The translations under genes were made by a program, and so were the position numbers. A stretch of 64,000 nt of DNA. Source: a bacterium. GTDB lineage: Bacteria > Desulfobacterota > DSWW01. Where the stretch lies: the NCBI GenBank assembly GCA_028277985.1, contig JANQFG010000106.1, forward strand, positions 1 to 64,000, written 5' to 3'. The first letter of the stretch is position 1, and every line of letters starts with the position of its first letter. The notes under the pieces were generated by a model. That model had not been told where the DNA came from. It did not search any database and saw only the letters and a program-made list of their open reading frames with translations. Positions 16,944 to 25,975 of the stretch are shown here, one piece after another.

Positions 16944-18659
16944 ATGGAGAAACGATTACTGCTCTCGATGGTTCTTTGCCTGCTCATCCTGCTGGTCTAC
17001 CAGTCCTATGTAGAGAGGCAGCAGGCGGAATGGAAGGCGGCACAGCAGGAGGCGGCTCAGGAGGGGCTGGATGAGTTCCCGGAAGACTTGGGCATGGTTG
17101 ATCCGGCAGGGGATGTCGCGTCTCAGGCCCCCACCGAAGGGATCCGGCCGGTAGAGGAGAAGGTAGCTCAGGCGCCCCAGGATTTGCAATGCGAAGAAGT
17201 GATCGTGGACACCCCGCTCTATCAGGCCGTCTTCTGTTCCGCCAACGGAAGGCCCATGCGATGGACCTTGAAGAACTACCAACTTCACAAGCCCTGCGAT
17301 TGTCCTGTCCCCGGGTTCCCCAAGTCGGAACCGCCGGAGATGTCCGAAGGGGGCGCCCCTGCCTGGGTGGAGAGGATTCACACCCAGGGCCCGGAAGAAT
17401 ACCCGCTGGCCCTGGAGATCTCAGCGGGAGGAAACAAGCGTATCCCCATTCGTGAGGCGCTGAAACCGGATCATTTCCGCCTCGAGTTGAACGATGGTGA
17501 GGCACCGGAGAGGATCACCTTCTCGGGAAGGGATTCCCGGGGTCGGGCCGTCGAGCGGACCTATACGTTCTCACCGGACTCCTACCTGGTGGGCCTGCAG
17601 GTCGAGATTGCAGGTATCGAGCCTGCACTTCGGCAGGCGGGGCTCGCCATGAGGCTCACCGAACGGATACCGGAGGAGGACCGAAGCCGCTACACCTTTT
17701 CCGGGTTCATGGCCTTCATCGGCGACGGCCTGGAAAAAGAGAAAGAAGTGGATCCCGGCAAGCCGCTCTACTACAACGGCAATGTGCACTGGCAAGGTTT
17801 TTCGGACAAGTACTTCCTTACCAGCCTGCTCCCGGTCGACAATCCTGTCTCCAGCGTCAACCTCGAGCAACGGCATTCAGCCGACGGCCGGGCAGGCCTC
17901 TTCATTTCCCGGCTCATCTACAACATTCAACCTCATCTCGATGGAGATCGCGCCCGGTTCGCCTATTCGCTCTACATCGGGCCGAAGGATCTCGACGTGC
18001 TGCGAGACACGGGGTATTTCCTGGATCGAGCCATCGATCTGGGGTGGTTCGAGTTCATCGCCAAACCTCTGCTCGTGGTGCTCAAGTTCTTCTACCGGTA
18101 TACGCACAACTACGGCATCGCCATCATCATTCTGACGATCCTCATCAAGATCCTCTTCCATCCCCTTACGCGAAAACAGATGGAATCGATGCGCGAGATG
18201 CAGAAGCTACAACCGAAGATGCAGGCGATCCGGGACAAGTTCAAGGACGACAAGGAGAGGTTGAACAAGGAGGTCATGGACCTCTATCGCACCCACAAGA
18301 TCAACCCGCTGAGCGGATGCTGGCCCATGCTCCTTCAGATACCGGTCTTCTTCGCCCTCTACAAGGCGCTCTTGAATTCGATCGAGCTTCGCCATGCCCC
18401 TTTCATGTTCTGGATTCAGGATCTCTCCGAAAAAGACCCCTGCTACATCACGCCGATCATCATGGGGGCCAGCATGTTTCTACAGATGAAGATGACTCCG
18501 GCGGCCGGGGATCCGAACCAGCAGAAAATCATGATGTTCATGCCCCTGATCTTCACGTTCATGTTCCTGAACTTCCCATCGGGGCTGGTCCTATACTGGT
18601 TGGTCAATAATGTGCTCACCATTGGCCAACAATTCGTCTCGCAAAGGCGACAACCATAA
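16944..18659 (+). CDS. yidC: Membrane protein insertase YidC
   Basis: This 571-residue protein shows the Gram-negative YidC layout: first membrane segment at residues 4-20, large periplasmic beta domain (about 60-340), then the conserved five-helix insertase core starting at GWFEFIAKPLLVVLKFFY. The hydrophilic cytoplasmic hairpin with QKLQPKMQAIRDKFKDD and the closing FPSGLVLYWLVNNVLTIGQQ are clear. It inserts inner-membrane proteins alone or with SecYEG. The next gene, jag, starts 20 bases on. Confidence 0.97.
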   Translation: MEKRLLLSMVLCLLILLVYQSYVERQQAEWKAAQQEAAQEGLDEFPEDLGMVDPAGDVASQAPTEGIRPVEEKVAQAPQDLQCEEVIVDTPLYQAVFCSANGRPMRWTLKNYQLHKPCDCPVPGFPKSEPPEMSEGGAPAWVERIHTQGPEEYPLALEISAGGNKRIPIREALKPDHFRLELNDGEAPERITFSGRDSRGRAVERTYTFSPDSYLVGLQVEIAGIEPALRQAGLAMRLTERIPEEDRSRYTFSGFMAFIGDGLEKEKEVDPGKPLYYNGNVHWQGFSDKYFLTSLLPVDNPVSSVNLEQRHSADGRAGLFISRLIYNIQPHLDGDRARFAYSLYIGPKDLDVLRDTGYFLDRAIDLGWFEFIAKPLLVVLKFFYRYTHNYGIAIIILTILIKILFHPLTRKQMESMREMQKLQPKMQAIRDKFKDDKERLNKEVMDLYRTHKINPLSGCWPMLLQIPVFFALYKALLNSIELRHAPFMFWIQDLSEKDPCYITPIIMGASMFLQMKMTPAAGDPNQQKIMMFMPLIFTFMFLNFPSGLVLYWLVNNVLTIGQQFVSQRRQP

Positions 18660-18679
18660 TTCCACTGGGAGGCAAGTCT

Positions 18680-19465
18680 ATGCGGTTCGTCGAAGTGGAG
18701 GGAAAGAGCAAGGACGATGCGACGGAGAAGGCTGCTCGGGAACTCGGGGTTCCTGTTGAGGAGATCGGTATAGAGATTCTGTCGGACAGCGGGCGTGGTT
18801 TCTTCGGTTTCGTGGGTGGCAAGAAGGTGAAGATTCGTGCCTGGTCGAAGAGGGAGAGCCGGGAAGAGCTTCGCGACGAGGTGCTCGAGGTCCAGCAGGC
18901 GGTCGTGGCCGAGAAGCCTGCCCCGTCCGGGGACGAAGAGAAGGCCGAGGAGCCGGACAAGACCGATAAGACCGATAAGGCAGAGAAGGCGCAGGAGGTT
19001 CTGCAGGGGCTGATTTCCTGGTTGTCGGAGCAGGCCACCGTGGAGATCAAGGAAGAAACGAGCGAGCGGATCCTCCTGGAAATCCATGGAGACAAGACGG
19101 GCCTTCTGATCGGCAAGAGAGGGCAGACCCTGGATGCTCTGCAGTTTCTTGCGAACAAGATGGTGAATCGCTCCGGGAATTCCGCAAAACGGATCGAAGT
19201 GGATATGGAGCAGTACCGTAAGCGAAGGGAGCAGGCCTTGCGCAACATGGCGGTGCGGCTCGGCCAGAAAGTGAAGAAGAAGAGAAAGCCGATCACCATC
19301 GAGGCGATGAACGCCCACGACCGACGAATCGTCCACCTCACCCTGAAGAACGATCGAGCCCTCGAGACCAAGAGCGTGGGCAAGGGGGAGATGAGAAAGC
19401 TTGTCATCCACCCCGTCAACGGCGGGAGGTCGAAGCGGCATGAGGGTTCCGGCGCTGCCTCTTGA
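18680..19465 (+). CDS. jag: Jag/KhpB RNA-binding protein (Jag_N, KH, R3H)
   Basis: The 261-residue protein has the Jag_N domain at residues 1-52 (VEVEGKSKDDAT, GRGFFGFVGGKK), a Lys/Asp/Glu-rich linker, a KH domain (about 110-185) with the GxxG-type loop IGKRGQTL, and an R3H domain near residues 190-250 (AMNAHDRRIVHLTL). Jag/KhpB binds RNA and, in other bacteria, affects cell elongation and small-RNA networks. GGGAGG precedes the ATG. It overlaps the start of mnmE by 26 bases, suggesting translational coupling. Confidence 0.93.
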   Translation: MRFVEVEGKSKDDATEKAARELGVPVEEIGIEILSDSGRGFFGFVGGKKVKIRAWSKRESREELRDEVLEVQQAVVAEKPAPSGDEEKAEEPDKTDKTDKAEKAQEVLQGLISWLSEQATVEIKEETSERILLEIHGDKTGLLIGKRGQTLDALQFLANKMVNRSGNSAKRIEVDMEQYRKRREQALRNMAVRLGQKVKKKRKPITIEAMNAHDRRIVHLTLKNDRALETKSVGKGEMRKLVIHPVNGGRSKRHEGSGAAS

Positions 19466-20840
19466 GGGGGACACGATTGTCGCCGTCTCCACCCCTTTCG
19501 GTGTGGGCGGCATCGGAATTGTACGCATATCCGGGCCGGACGCGGAGAAGGCCGCAAACCACATTTTTCGACCCAAGACGCCTGCCGAACGATCCTCATC
19601 CCACCGGTTCACCTACGGACACGTCCTCGATCCAGAGAATGATTTTGTCGTCGATGAAGCCCTGATGGTCGTCATGCGCGCGCCGAAGACCTACACGCGC
19701 GAGGACGTGGTGGAGGTTCATTGCCACGGGGGCGCCGAGCCCGTTCGGAAGGTCCTCGAGCTCATCGTGGCCCAGGGGGTTCGTCTGGCCGAACCGGGGG
19801 AGTTCACCCGACGGGCCTTTATGAACGGTCGGATCGATCTGGTCCAGGCCGAAGCAGTCGCGGACATCGTGGAGGCGAAGAGCGAGACAGCCCTGCGCTT
19901 TGCACAGCGCCAGCTCGACGGCCGCCTCTCCGGCGAACTGAGGGCGGTCGAGGAGGCGCTCAGAACCCTGCTGATGGAAGTGCAGGCATGGCTGGATTTT
20001 CCGGAAGAGGACCTTCCGGACCCGGATTTTTCCCGCTTGCGTGAACGGATCGAGGTGACTGCCCGGAGAGTCCACGATCTTGCCTCGACCTATGAAGAGG
20101 CCCATCTCTTCCGGGACGGAGTGAGCCTCGTAATCGGTGGAAGACCGAACGTGGGCAAGTCGACCCTGCTGAATGTCCTCGTCGGCAAGGATCGAGCGAT
20201 CGTGAGCCCGACGCCGGGCACCACCCGAGACTACCTGGAAGAGCCTGTCGTCCTCGCAGGCATTCCGGTTTGCATGATCGACACGGCCGGGCTTCGGGAA
20301 GACGCGGAGGAGATCGAGGCGCAGGGGGTCGCTCTTGCCAGGCGTCAGATCGAAACCGCCGACCTGCTCCTGTATGTGGTCGATGCGACCCTGCTCGAAT
20401 CTGAGCCGTGGGACCGGATGAAGGAGCTTGCGCCCAAGGGAAGGACCCTTGCTGTGATCAACAAGGTCGACCTGGTTCCGGAGGCAGGCTTGGAGGATCG
20501 GCTGAGGTCCCTGCCGCAGTTGCCCTTTGTCGCGGTTTCCGCTTTGTACCGATCCGGCATAGAAGGTCTGCAGGAAGCGATCCGGGCACAGCTCACAGGG
20601 GACCGGCTCGAACTCGACTCCCGTGCCGTAATCACGAACGTGCGCCATCGAAATGCACTGACCCGATGTTTCGAGGCCCTCGAAAGGGCGAGGGAACAGA
20701 TCCTCGCTCGTCCCATGATGGGCGATTTGTTGGCCGCGGATCTCAGGTACGCCCTTCGAGCCCTCGGGGAGATTCTGGGTGAGACGACGCCGGAGGAAAT
20801 CCTGAACGGGATCTTCGAGACCTTCTGTATAGGCAAGTGA
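19440..20840 (+). CDS. mnmE: tRNA modification GTPase MnmE
   Basis: In this 466-residue protein the N-terminal folate-binding domain begins DTIVAVSTPFGVGGIGIVRI. The helical domain carries an inserted G domain with G1 GRPNVGKST, G3 DTAGL and G4 NKVD, and the C-terminus ends in the catalytic CIGK motif. With MnmG it installs the 5-(carboxymethyl)aminomethyl group on wobble uridine 34 of certain tRNAs. The ATG at 19440 is chosen because the domain begins just after it and GGGAGG lies ten bases upstream. mnmG starts six bases after its stop. Confidence 0.97.
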   Translation: MRVPALPLEGDTIVAVSTPFGVGGIGIVRISGPDAEKAANHIFRPKTPAERSSSHRFTYGHVLDPENDFVVDEALMVVMRAPKTYTREDVVEVHCHGGAEPVRKVLELIVAQGVRLAEPGEFTRRAFMNGRIDLVQAEAVADIVEAKSETALRFAQRQLDGRLSGELRAVEEALRTLLMEVQAWLDFPEEDLPDPDFSRLRERIEVTARRVHDLASTYEEAHLFRDGVSLVIGGRPNVGKSTLLNVLVGKDRAIVSPTPGTTRDYLEEPVVLAGIPVCMIDTAGLREDAEEIEAQGVALARRQIETADLLLYVVDATLLESEPWDRMKELAPKGRTLAVINKVDLVPEAGLEDRLRSLPQLPFVAVSALYRSGIEGLQEAIRAQLTGDRLELDSRAVITNVRHRNALTRCFEALERAREQILARPMMGDLLAADLRYALRALGEILGETTPEEILNGIFETFCIGK

Positions 20841-20846
20841 AACGAT

Positions 20847-22721
20847 ATGGGTGAGCATCCGAAGACATACGATGTGATCGTGATCGGGGCGGGGCACGCG
20901 GGGTGCGAAGCGGCGCTCGCCACTGCGCGTATGGGCTTCGGCACCCTGTTGCTCACCGCGAACCTGGACACGATCGCCCAAATGTCCTGCAATCCGGCCA
21001 TCGGCGGGCTGGCCAAGGGCCAGCTCGTGCGAGAGATCGATGCCCTGGGCGGAGAGATGGCACGGTGCATCGATCGGACCGGGATCCAGTTTCGACTCCT
21101 GAACAGAAGAAAGGGCCCTGCCGTTCGTTCATCGCGGGCACAGGCGGACCGGAGCGGATACGGACTCTACATGAAGCAGGTGGTGGAGGCCGAGGAGAAC
21201 CTCGACCTGGGGCGGGCGATCGTCGATCGTATTCTGGTCGAAGAAGGCCGAGTGTCCGGTGTGGTGACCGAACAAGGCGTCCGTCTTCCATCCAGGACCG
21301 TGATCGTGACGACCGGCACCTTCCTGCGAGGCCTGATGCACATCGGTCTGACACAGGAGGAGGGCGGTCGTGCGGGAGATGTCTGCGTGAAGGGGCTCTC
21401 GGCGAGCCTCGAATCCCACGGCGTGAGACTGGGAAGGCTCAAGACCGGTACCCCGCCTCGGCTCGACGGCAGGACGATCGATTTCGAGGGGCTTGAGCCG
21501 CAGCACGGGGACGAGGATCCGCGACCCTTCTCCTTTTCCACCTTGAAGATCACCCAGCCTCAGGTGCCCTGCCACATCACGTACACCAACGAGAAGACCC
21601 TCGATATCATCCGGTCCGGTCTGGATCGCTCCCCCCTGTACACGGGTGTCATCCAGGGGATCGGGCCCCGCTATTGCCCTTCCATCGAGGACAAGGTGAT
21701 GCGGTTTCCCGAAAAGGTGCGTCATCAGATCTTCCTGGAACCGGAGGGTCTGGACACGAACGAGATCTATCCGAACGGGGTTCCCACCAGTCTCGCCCTG
21801 GACACCCAGATACGATTCCTCCACACGATCCCCGGCCTGGAGAGGGCGGAGATCGTTCGGCCCGGATACGCGGTGGAGTACGACTTCGCCTTTCCGACGC
21901 AGCTCAAACCGAGCCTCGAGTCCAAGGGGGTCGCCCGTCTTTTTTTTGCCGGCCAGGTGAACGGCACCTCGGGCTATGAGGAGGCGGCCGCGCAGGGGAT
22001 CGTGGCCGGGATCAATGCCGCGGCCGTTCTCAGGGGCGAGGAACCATTGATCCTGGGGCGGTCCGAGGCCTACATCGGGGTGCTCATTGATGATCTCGTG
22101 ACCCACGGAACCGAGGAGCCGTATCGCATGTTCACGTCCCGGGCCGAATATCGACTCCTGTTGCGGGAAGACAATGCGGATCTGCGGCTCTTTGAGAAGG
22201 GCTACGACCGAGGACTTCTCTCCAGAGAACGCTATGACGTCTGTGAGAGAAAACGCAGGCAGATCCGTGAGGTTCTGGGCATGCTGGGCGAGACGAGGCT
22301 GAAGCCGGATCCCGCCACCCAGGCTCGTCTGAAGGACATGGGGCAGGCTCCGCTCAAACAACCGATCGATCTGAAGCAATTCCTGAGAAGGCCCTCGGCC
22401 GGAGTCTCCCACCTGCCGTTGCTCGGGATTTCCTTGGACGGATTCGAGACACCCGTGTGGGAACAGGTGGAGATCCAGGTGAAATACGAGAATTACATCG
22501 AGCGTGAGATCGAGGAGGTGGAGCGGGTGCGGAAATTCGAGAATGTCTCGTTTCCCGCAGAGTTCGAGTTTCGAGAGTTGAACGGTCTCTCACGGGAGGT
22601 ACAGGAAAAGCTGGAAGAAGTCCGTCCCGCCAACCTGGGGCAGGCGTCCCGAATCTCCGGCGTGACGCCCGCAGCCATCGCCGCTTTGATGATTCACTTG
22701 CGCAAGAGGGGATCACTCTAG
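20847..22721 (+). CDS. mnmG: tRNA uridine-5-carboxymethylaminomethyl synthesis enzyme MnmG (GidA)
   Basis: The 624-residue protein has the FAD-binding GxGxxG motif (VIGAGHAGCEAA), the MnmG signature QMSCNPAIGGLAKG, GTPPRLDGRTIDF and AGQVNGTSGYEEAAAQG, and the C-terminal helical domain with ASRISGVTPAAIAAL. It partners MnmE in FAD- and NADH-dependent modification of tRNA wobble uridine. It closes the rpmH-to-mnmG block. Confidence 0.97.
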   Translation: MGEHPKTYDVIVIGAGHAGCEAALATARMGFGTLLLTANLDTIAQMSCNPAIGGLAKGQLVREIDALGGEMARCIDRTGIQFRLLNRRKGPAVRSSRAQADRSGYGLYMKQVVEAEENLDLGRAIVDRILVEEGRVSGVVTEQGVRLPSRTVIVTTGTFLRGLMHIGLTQEEGGRAGDVCVKGLSASLESHGVRLGRLKTGTPPRLDGRTIDFEGLEPQHGDEDPRPFSFSTLKITQPQVPCHITYTNEKTLDIIRSGLDRSPLYTGVIQGIGPRYCPSIEDKVMRFPEKVRHQIFLEPEGLDTNEIYPNGVPTSLALDTQIRFLHTIPGLERAEIVRPGYAVEYDFAFPTQLKPSLESKGVARLFFAGQVNGTSGYEEAAAQGIVAGINAAAVLRGEEPLILGRSEAYIGVLIDDLVTHGTEEPYRMFTSRAEYRLLLREDNADLRLFEKGYDRGLLSRERYDVCERKRRQIREVLGMLGETRLKPDPATQARLKDMGQAPLKQPIDLKQFLRRPSAGVSHLPLLGISLDGFETPVWEQVEIQVKYENYIEREIEEVERVRKFENVSFPAEFEFRELNGLSREVQEKLEEVRPANLGQASRISGVTPAAIAALMIHLRKRGSL

Positions 22722-22762
22722 CTTATTGAGAGTGGGCACAGGGAAGGAGCAAACGTAGGGAT

Positions 22763-22799
22763 CAGGGGGCAGGGATCGGGGATCAGGTCTAACCCAACC
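22763..22799 (+). repeat. Dispersed 37-base G-rich repeat, copy downstream of mnmG
   Basis: The segment begins CAGGGGGCAGGGATC and ends CCCAACC. The copy at 30734-30770 differs at only about six of 37 positions. A looser, C-rich relative of the same words lies at 22864-22903. Confidence 0.75.
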
Positions 22800-22953
22800 C
22801 CTCCGAATCTGGTGCCTGGATGCGTCCAGGCGTTCTTTTCTGTTCGACTTGGCTGTAGGGAGGTGTGGGGCCTGTTCCCTGAACCCTGGCCCCTGCCCCC
22901 CCACTCGGCACTTGCGCCTTCACCCCGGAGGGGCCTTTGGAGTGGGGCGGAGG

Positions 22954-23862
22954 CTACAGAGTCTTATTCCCCCCGCTCTTCTTTGCCTGAAACAGGGTGT
23001 CGGCTGTCCTGCGGTAGTAACCGTCCGCGTCTTCCTGCTCCTCGGATTCGCAGATGGCCATGCTGAACGTGATCGGAAGCTGGGCTTCTTCGGCGACCCG
23101 GCGAATACGGTATCCGATCCGCAGGGCCTGCGCATGCGTGGCCTCCGGCAGGATGACCGCAAATGTGTCTGCCTGCAGGCGGCAGAGGGAATCCACCTCG
23201 ACCCGGGTCTGCGCAACCAGGATCTTGGTGAGTCGTACCAGAAGCGCGTCCCCCGCCTTTTCCCCCTTCTTCTCGTTGTAGTCCTTGAAGGAATCCAGGT
23301 CGATCAGACAAAGACTGAGCGGATGGCCCTGACGCTTGGTTCGCTTGCGCTCGCGATCGAGAAGGTGGTTGAACCCCTGTCGATTGTAGAGCCCGGTGAG
23401 AGGGTCCCGCAGCGCCGCCTCTTCCCTGTAATCCCTCAGGAGCCGTTCTGAAGTCACATCCTGGATGAACTCCACGGCCCCGGAGGGGCTTCCGGCGCCG
23501 TCCAGAACCGGATTTGCGTGGACCTGCAGATATTGTTGTCCTCCTTCCGGGCCTTGCCTTCGAAAGGTTGCAGGGCCGGCCACCTTGGCAGATTCCAGGG
23601 CTTTCTCGGCAGGGCAGGTCTTGTTCCGGTCCCTGCAGGGCTGATCGTTGCCGAAGAGGATCTCGTAGCACTTCTTGCCGGTCACCTCCTTGCTCGTCTT
23701 TCCGATCCACTTCGCGATCACCGGGTTGGCGTACTGGACCGTGTATTCCTTGTCTACCAGGAAGATGCCGATCGGTGCGCCCTCCAGAAGGGCCTTTTCG
23801 AGAGGGGCGTCCCCTTTTCGCTCGTCAGGCAGATCCTTGGTTCCAGCGCCCTTCGCAGCCAT
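22954..23862 (-). CDS. PAS domain protein with a degenerate GGDEF domain
   Basis: In this 302-residue protein a PAS domain spans about residues 22-140 and includes several cysteines (GKKCYEILFG, CRDRNKTC). A GGDEF-fold domain follows (about 147-302), starting DPLTGLYNRQGF. The catalytic GGDEF motif is replaced by QADTF (residues 230-234), so diguanylate cyclase activity is very unlikely; it may bind GTP or act as a scaffold. The ATG at 23862 has AGGAGG six bases upstream; a GTG further out lacks proper spacing. It lies 139 bases downstream of the two histidine kinase genes on the same strand and probably belongs to that signalling unit. Confidence 0.85.
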   Translation of the reverse strand: MAAKGAGTKDLPDERKGDAPLEKALLEGAPIGIFLVDKEYTVQYANPVIAKWIGKTSKEVTGKKCYEILFGNDQPCRDRNKTCPAEKALESAKVAGPATFRRQGPEGGQQYLQVHANPVLDGAGSPSGAVEFIQDVTSERLLRDYREEAALRDPLTGLYNRQGFNHLLDRERKRTKRQGHPLSLCLIDLDSFKDYNEKKGEKAGDALLVRLTKILVAQTRVEVDSLCRLQADTFAVILPEATHAQALRIGYRIRRVAEEAQLPITFSMAICESEEQEDADGYYRRTADTLFQAKKSGGNKTL

Positions 23863-24001
23863 AGATTCCCCTCCTGTATTCCTGCTTGTTCCGCTTGTCT
23901 CTTCTTCCGCCAGCGCGGTGGACACCTTCCTCTATTCGTCCGTTTCTCTGGTCAGCGTGAGCCGTGCCTTCCGGGTGCCGGCTCCTCGTACCTCGAGGAA
24001 C

Positions 24002-25963
24002 TCACGCGGAGCCGCCGTACAGGGCCTTTTCCAGGGATACCGAAAGGATCTCCGGAGTGATCGGCAAAGAGATCTGTTGAATCCGTGCCCCTTTCTGTTT
24101 CGCGGAATCGAACCACTGCCCCAGTGGCTTCGCCGCTTCGCTGCAGGTCAGGATGACCTCGATATGAGGATTGAGATCCAGGATGCGGCCCAGCGACGAT
24201 CCACCGGTCGAACGCTCGAATCGACCGTCCAGGATGACGCACTCGATCGCGTCCTTCTGGCTGGCGTAGACGTCTACGGCCTCCTGTTGGTTCTTGACGG
24301 GTATGATCTCATAGCGCATGCCGGAAAGAACGTCCTTGAAAAGGTCGAGCATCCTCGGGTTCGTCTCCGAAACGAGGACCTTGCCTCCGGGCTTCCTCGC
24401 CCGCCTTTCCCGCCCGGAAACCGGGGCATGGGGCAGAAGGATGGAAAAGGTCGAACCCTTCCCCACCTGGCTCTTCACGAAGATCTCGCCGCCGTGTTGC
24501 TGGATCAGGTTGTAGGCCACGCTGAGTCCCAGCCCCGTCCCTTTGCCTGTCTCTTTGGTGGTGAAGAAGGGATCGAAGATCCTCGTTAGATGATCGGGCG
24601 GGATGCCGCAACCCGAATCCTCCACCTTGATCTCCACAAAGGGTCTCCCTCGCCTTCCGGGTGGAACGCGCTCACAGGAGCCGGGGGGAACCAGAACGGT
24701 GCCGATTCGAATCGTGCCTTCCCCGGCGATGGCATCGCGGGCGTTCAGGACGAGATTGAGCAGCAGCTGGTCGAGCTGATGCGGATCCCCCTCGATCCGG
24801 CCCGCCAGAGGGTCGAGATCCAATCGCAGACTCTCAGCCGACTCGAGAGAGGTGGTCAGAAAGCTCGAAGCTTCCCGAATCCAGCCGTTCACGTCGATGG
24901 GCCTCTTCTCCATGGTGGGCTTGCGGCTCATGTTGAGGAGTTGCCGAGTGAGACGGGAGGCCTTCTCCGCCATGGACAGAATGATCTGTGCCGGCCGCTC
25001 GACCGCGGGCACCTCTCCGGCACGACGGGTCAACAGCTCTGTCTGGGGCATCATCGCCGCAAGGATGTTGTTGAACTCATGGGCGATCCCACTGACCAGG
25101 GTGCCTAGGGACTCCATCTTCTGATGCTGGAGGAAGTGCCGTTCCAGCTCCTTCCACTCGGTGATGTCCAGAACGCAACCCTGCACCGCCTCGGAGCCCT
25201 CCAGCTGGATCGGCCCGGCGCAGAGGAGGGCGGTCCGGTCCCTTCCGTCTCGGGCCTTGAGCTGGACCTCTTCGGCCGTCAAGAGGGAATCCTGTCCGCC
25301 CGGCTCAGGCTCGGCGCGATCATCACGTGGAATCGGTACCAGGAAATCGGACACCGCCTTGTCCTCAAGATCTTCCGGTGTACGACCCAGCATCTCACAG
25401 AGCCGATCATTCACGAGCAGGATCTTGCCCCCAGACTGAATGTAGATGCCGACCAAGGACTGCTGAAACAGGTTGCGATACTTCGCCTCCGACTCCAAAA
25501 GGGCGTGGGTGCGTTCCTGAACCGTCTTGTCGAGCTCCCGGTTGAGCTTCTCGAGCTGGCGGGCGTACTTTCGCCTCTCCAGCCGCTCCTTCCGGAAATC
25601 CATCCCGTTCTTCAGCACCTTCCTGAGCTCTCTGGGGCTGAACTCCCCCTTTTTCAGGTAGAAGTAGACATGCGCCTCCGTGGCATCCACCGGCGACCAG
25701 TCCTGATCGAAGCCCGTGATCACGATGAGCAGGGTTTCCGGGTCCGTCTTCCCACGGATCGTGTGAACCAGATCCTTGCCCGAAAGGCCGGGGATCCTCA
25801 GATCACAAAGGATCGCATCGTAAGTCTGATGATTCAGTCGGGCCAGCACCTGGTCCCCATCCTCTGCGACATCCGTCAGGTAGTCGCTTTCGAGGGTGCG
25901 TGTGAGGAATTCCTGGTAGTGGGAATCGTCCTCCACGACCAAAATGCGTGGTCTTTCCTTCAT
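24002..25963 (-). CDS. Hybrid histidine kinase: REC-PAS-HisKA-HATPase-REC
   Basis: The 653-residue protein begins with a receiver domain (acidic pair EDD at 11-13, phospho-acceptor D54 in CDLRIPG). Then come a coiled coil (about 125-160), a PAS domain (about 162-275), a HisKA box with H295 in SGIAHEFNN, and a HATPase with NLVLNARDAI, DSGCGIP and GTGLGLS. The C-terminal receiver-like domain keeps a candidate Asp in ILDGRF but lacks the usual Lys, so it may be inactive. No membrane segment is seen, so it is a cytoplasmic kinase. It starts 12 bases after the upstream HDOD-kinase stop, so the two are cotranscribed. Confidence 0.9.
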   Translation of the reverse strand: MKERPRILVVEDDSHYQEFLTRTLESDYLTDVAEDGDQVLARLNHQTYDAILCDLRIPGLSGKDLVHTIRGKTDPETLLIVITGFDQDWSPVDATEAHVYFYLKKGEFSPRELRKVLKNGMDFRKERLERRKYARQLEKLNRELDKTVQERTHALLESEAKYRNLFQQSLVGIYIQSGGKILLVNDRLCEMLGRTPEDLEDKAVSDFLVPIPRDDRAEPEPGGQDSLLTAEEVQLKARDGRDRTALLCAGPIQLEGSEAVQGCVLDITEWKELERHFLQHQKMESLGTLVSGIAHEFNNILAAMMPQTELLTRRAGEVPAVERPAQIILSMAEKASRLTRQLLNMSRKPTMEKRPIDVNGWIREASSFLTTSLESAESLRLDLDPLAGRIEGDPHQLDQLLLNLVLNARDAIAGEGTIRIGTVLVPPGSCERVPPGRRGRPFVEIKVEDSGCGIPPDHLTRIFDPFFTTKETGKGTGLGLSVAYNLIQQHGGEIFVKSQVGKGSTFSILLPHAPVSGRERRARKPGGKVLVSETNPRMLDLFKDVLSGMRYEIIPVKNQQEAVDVYASQKDAIECVILDGRFERSTGGSSLGRILDLNPHIEVILTCSEAAKPLGQWFDSAKQKGARIQQISLPITPEILSVSLEKALYGGSA

Positions 25964-25975
25964 GGCGCTCCTCGG

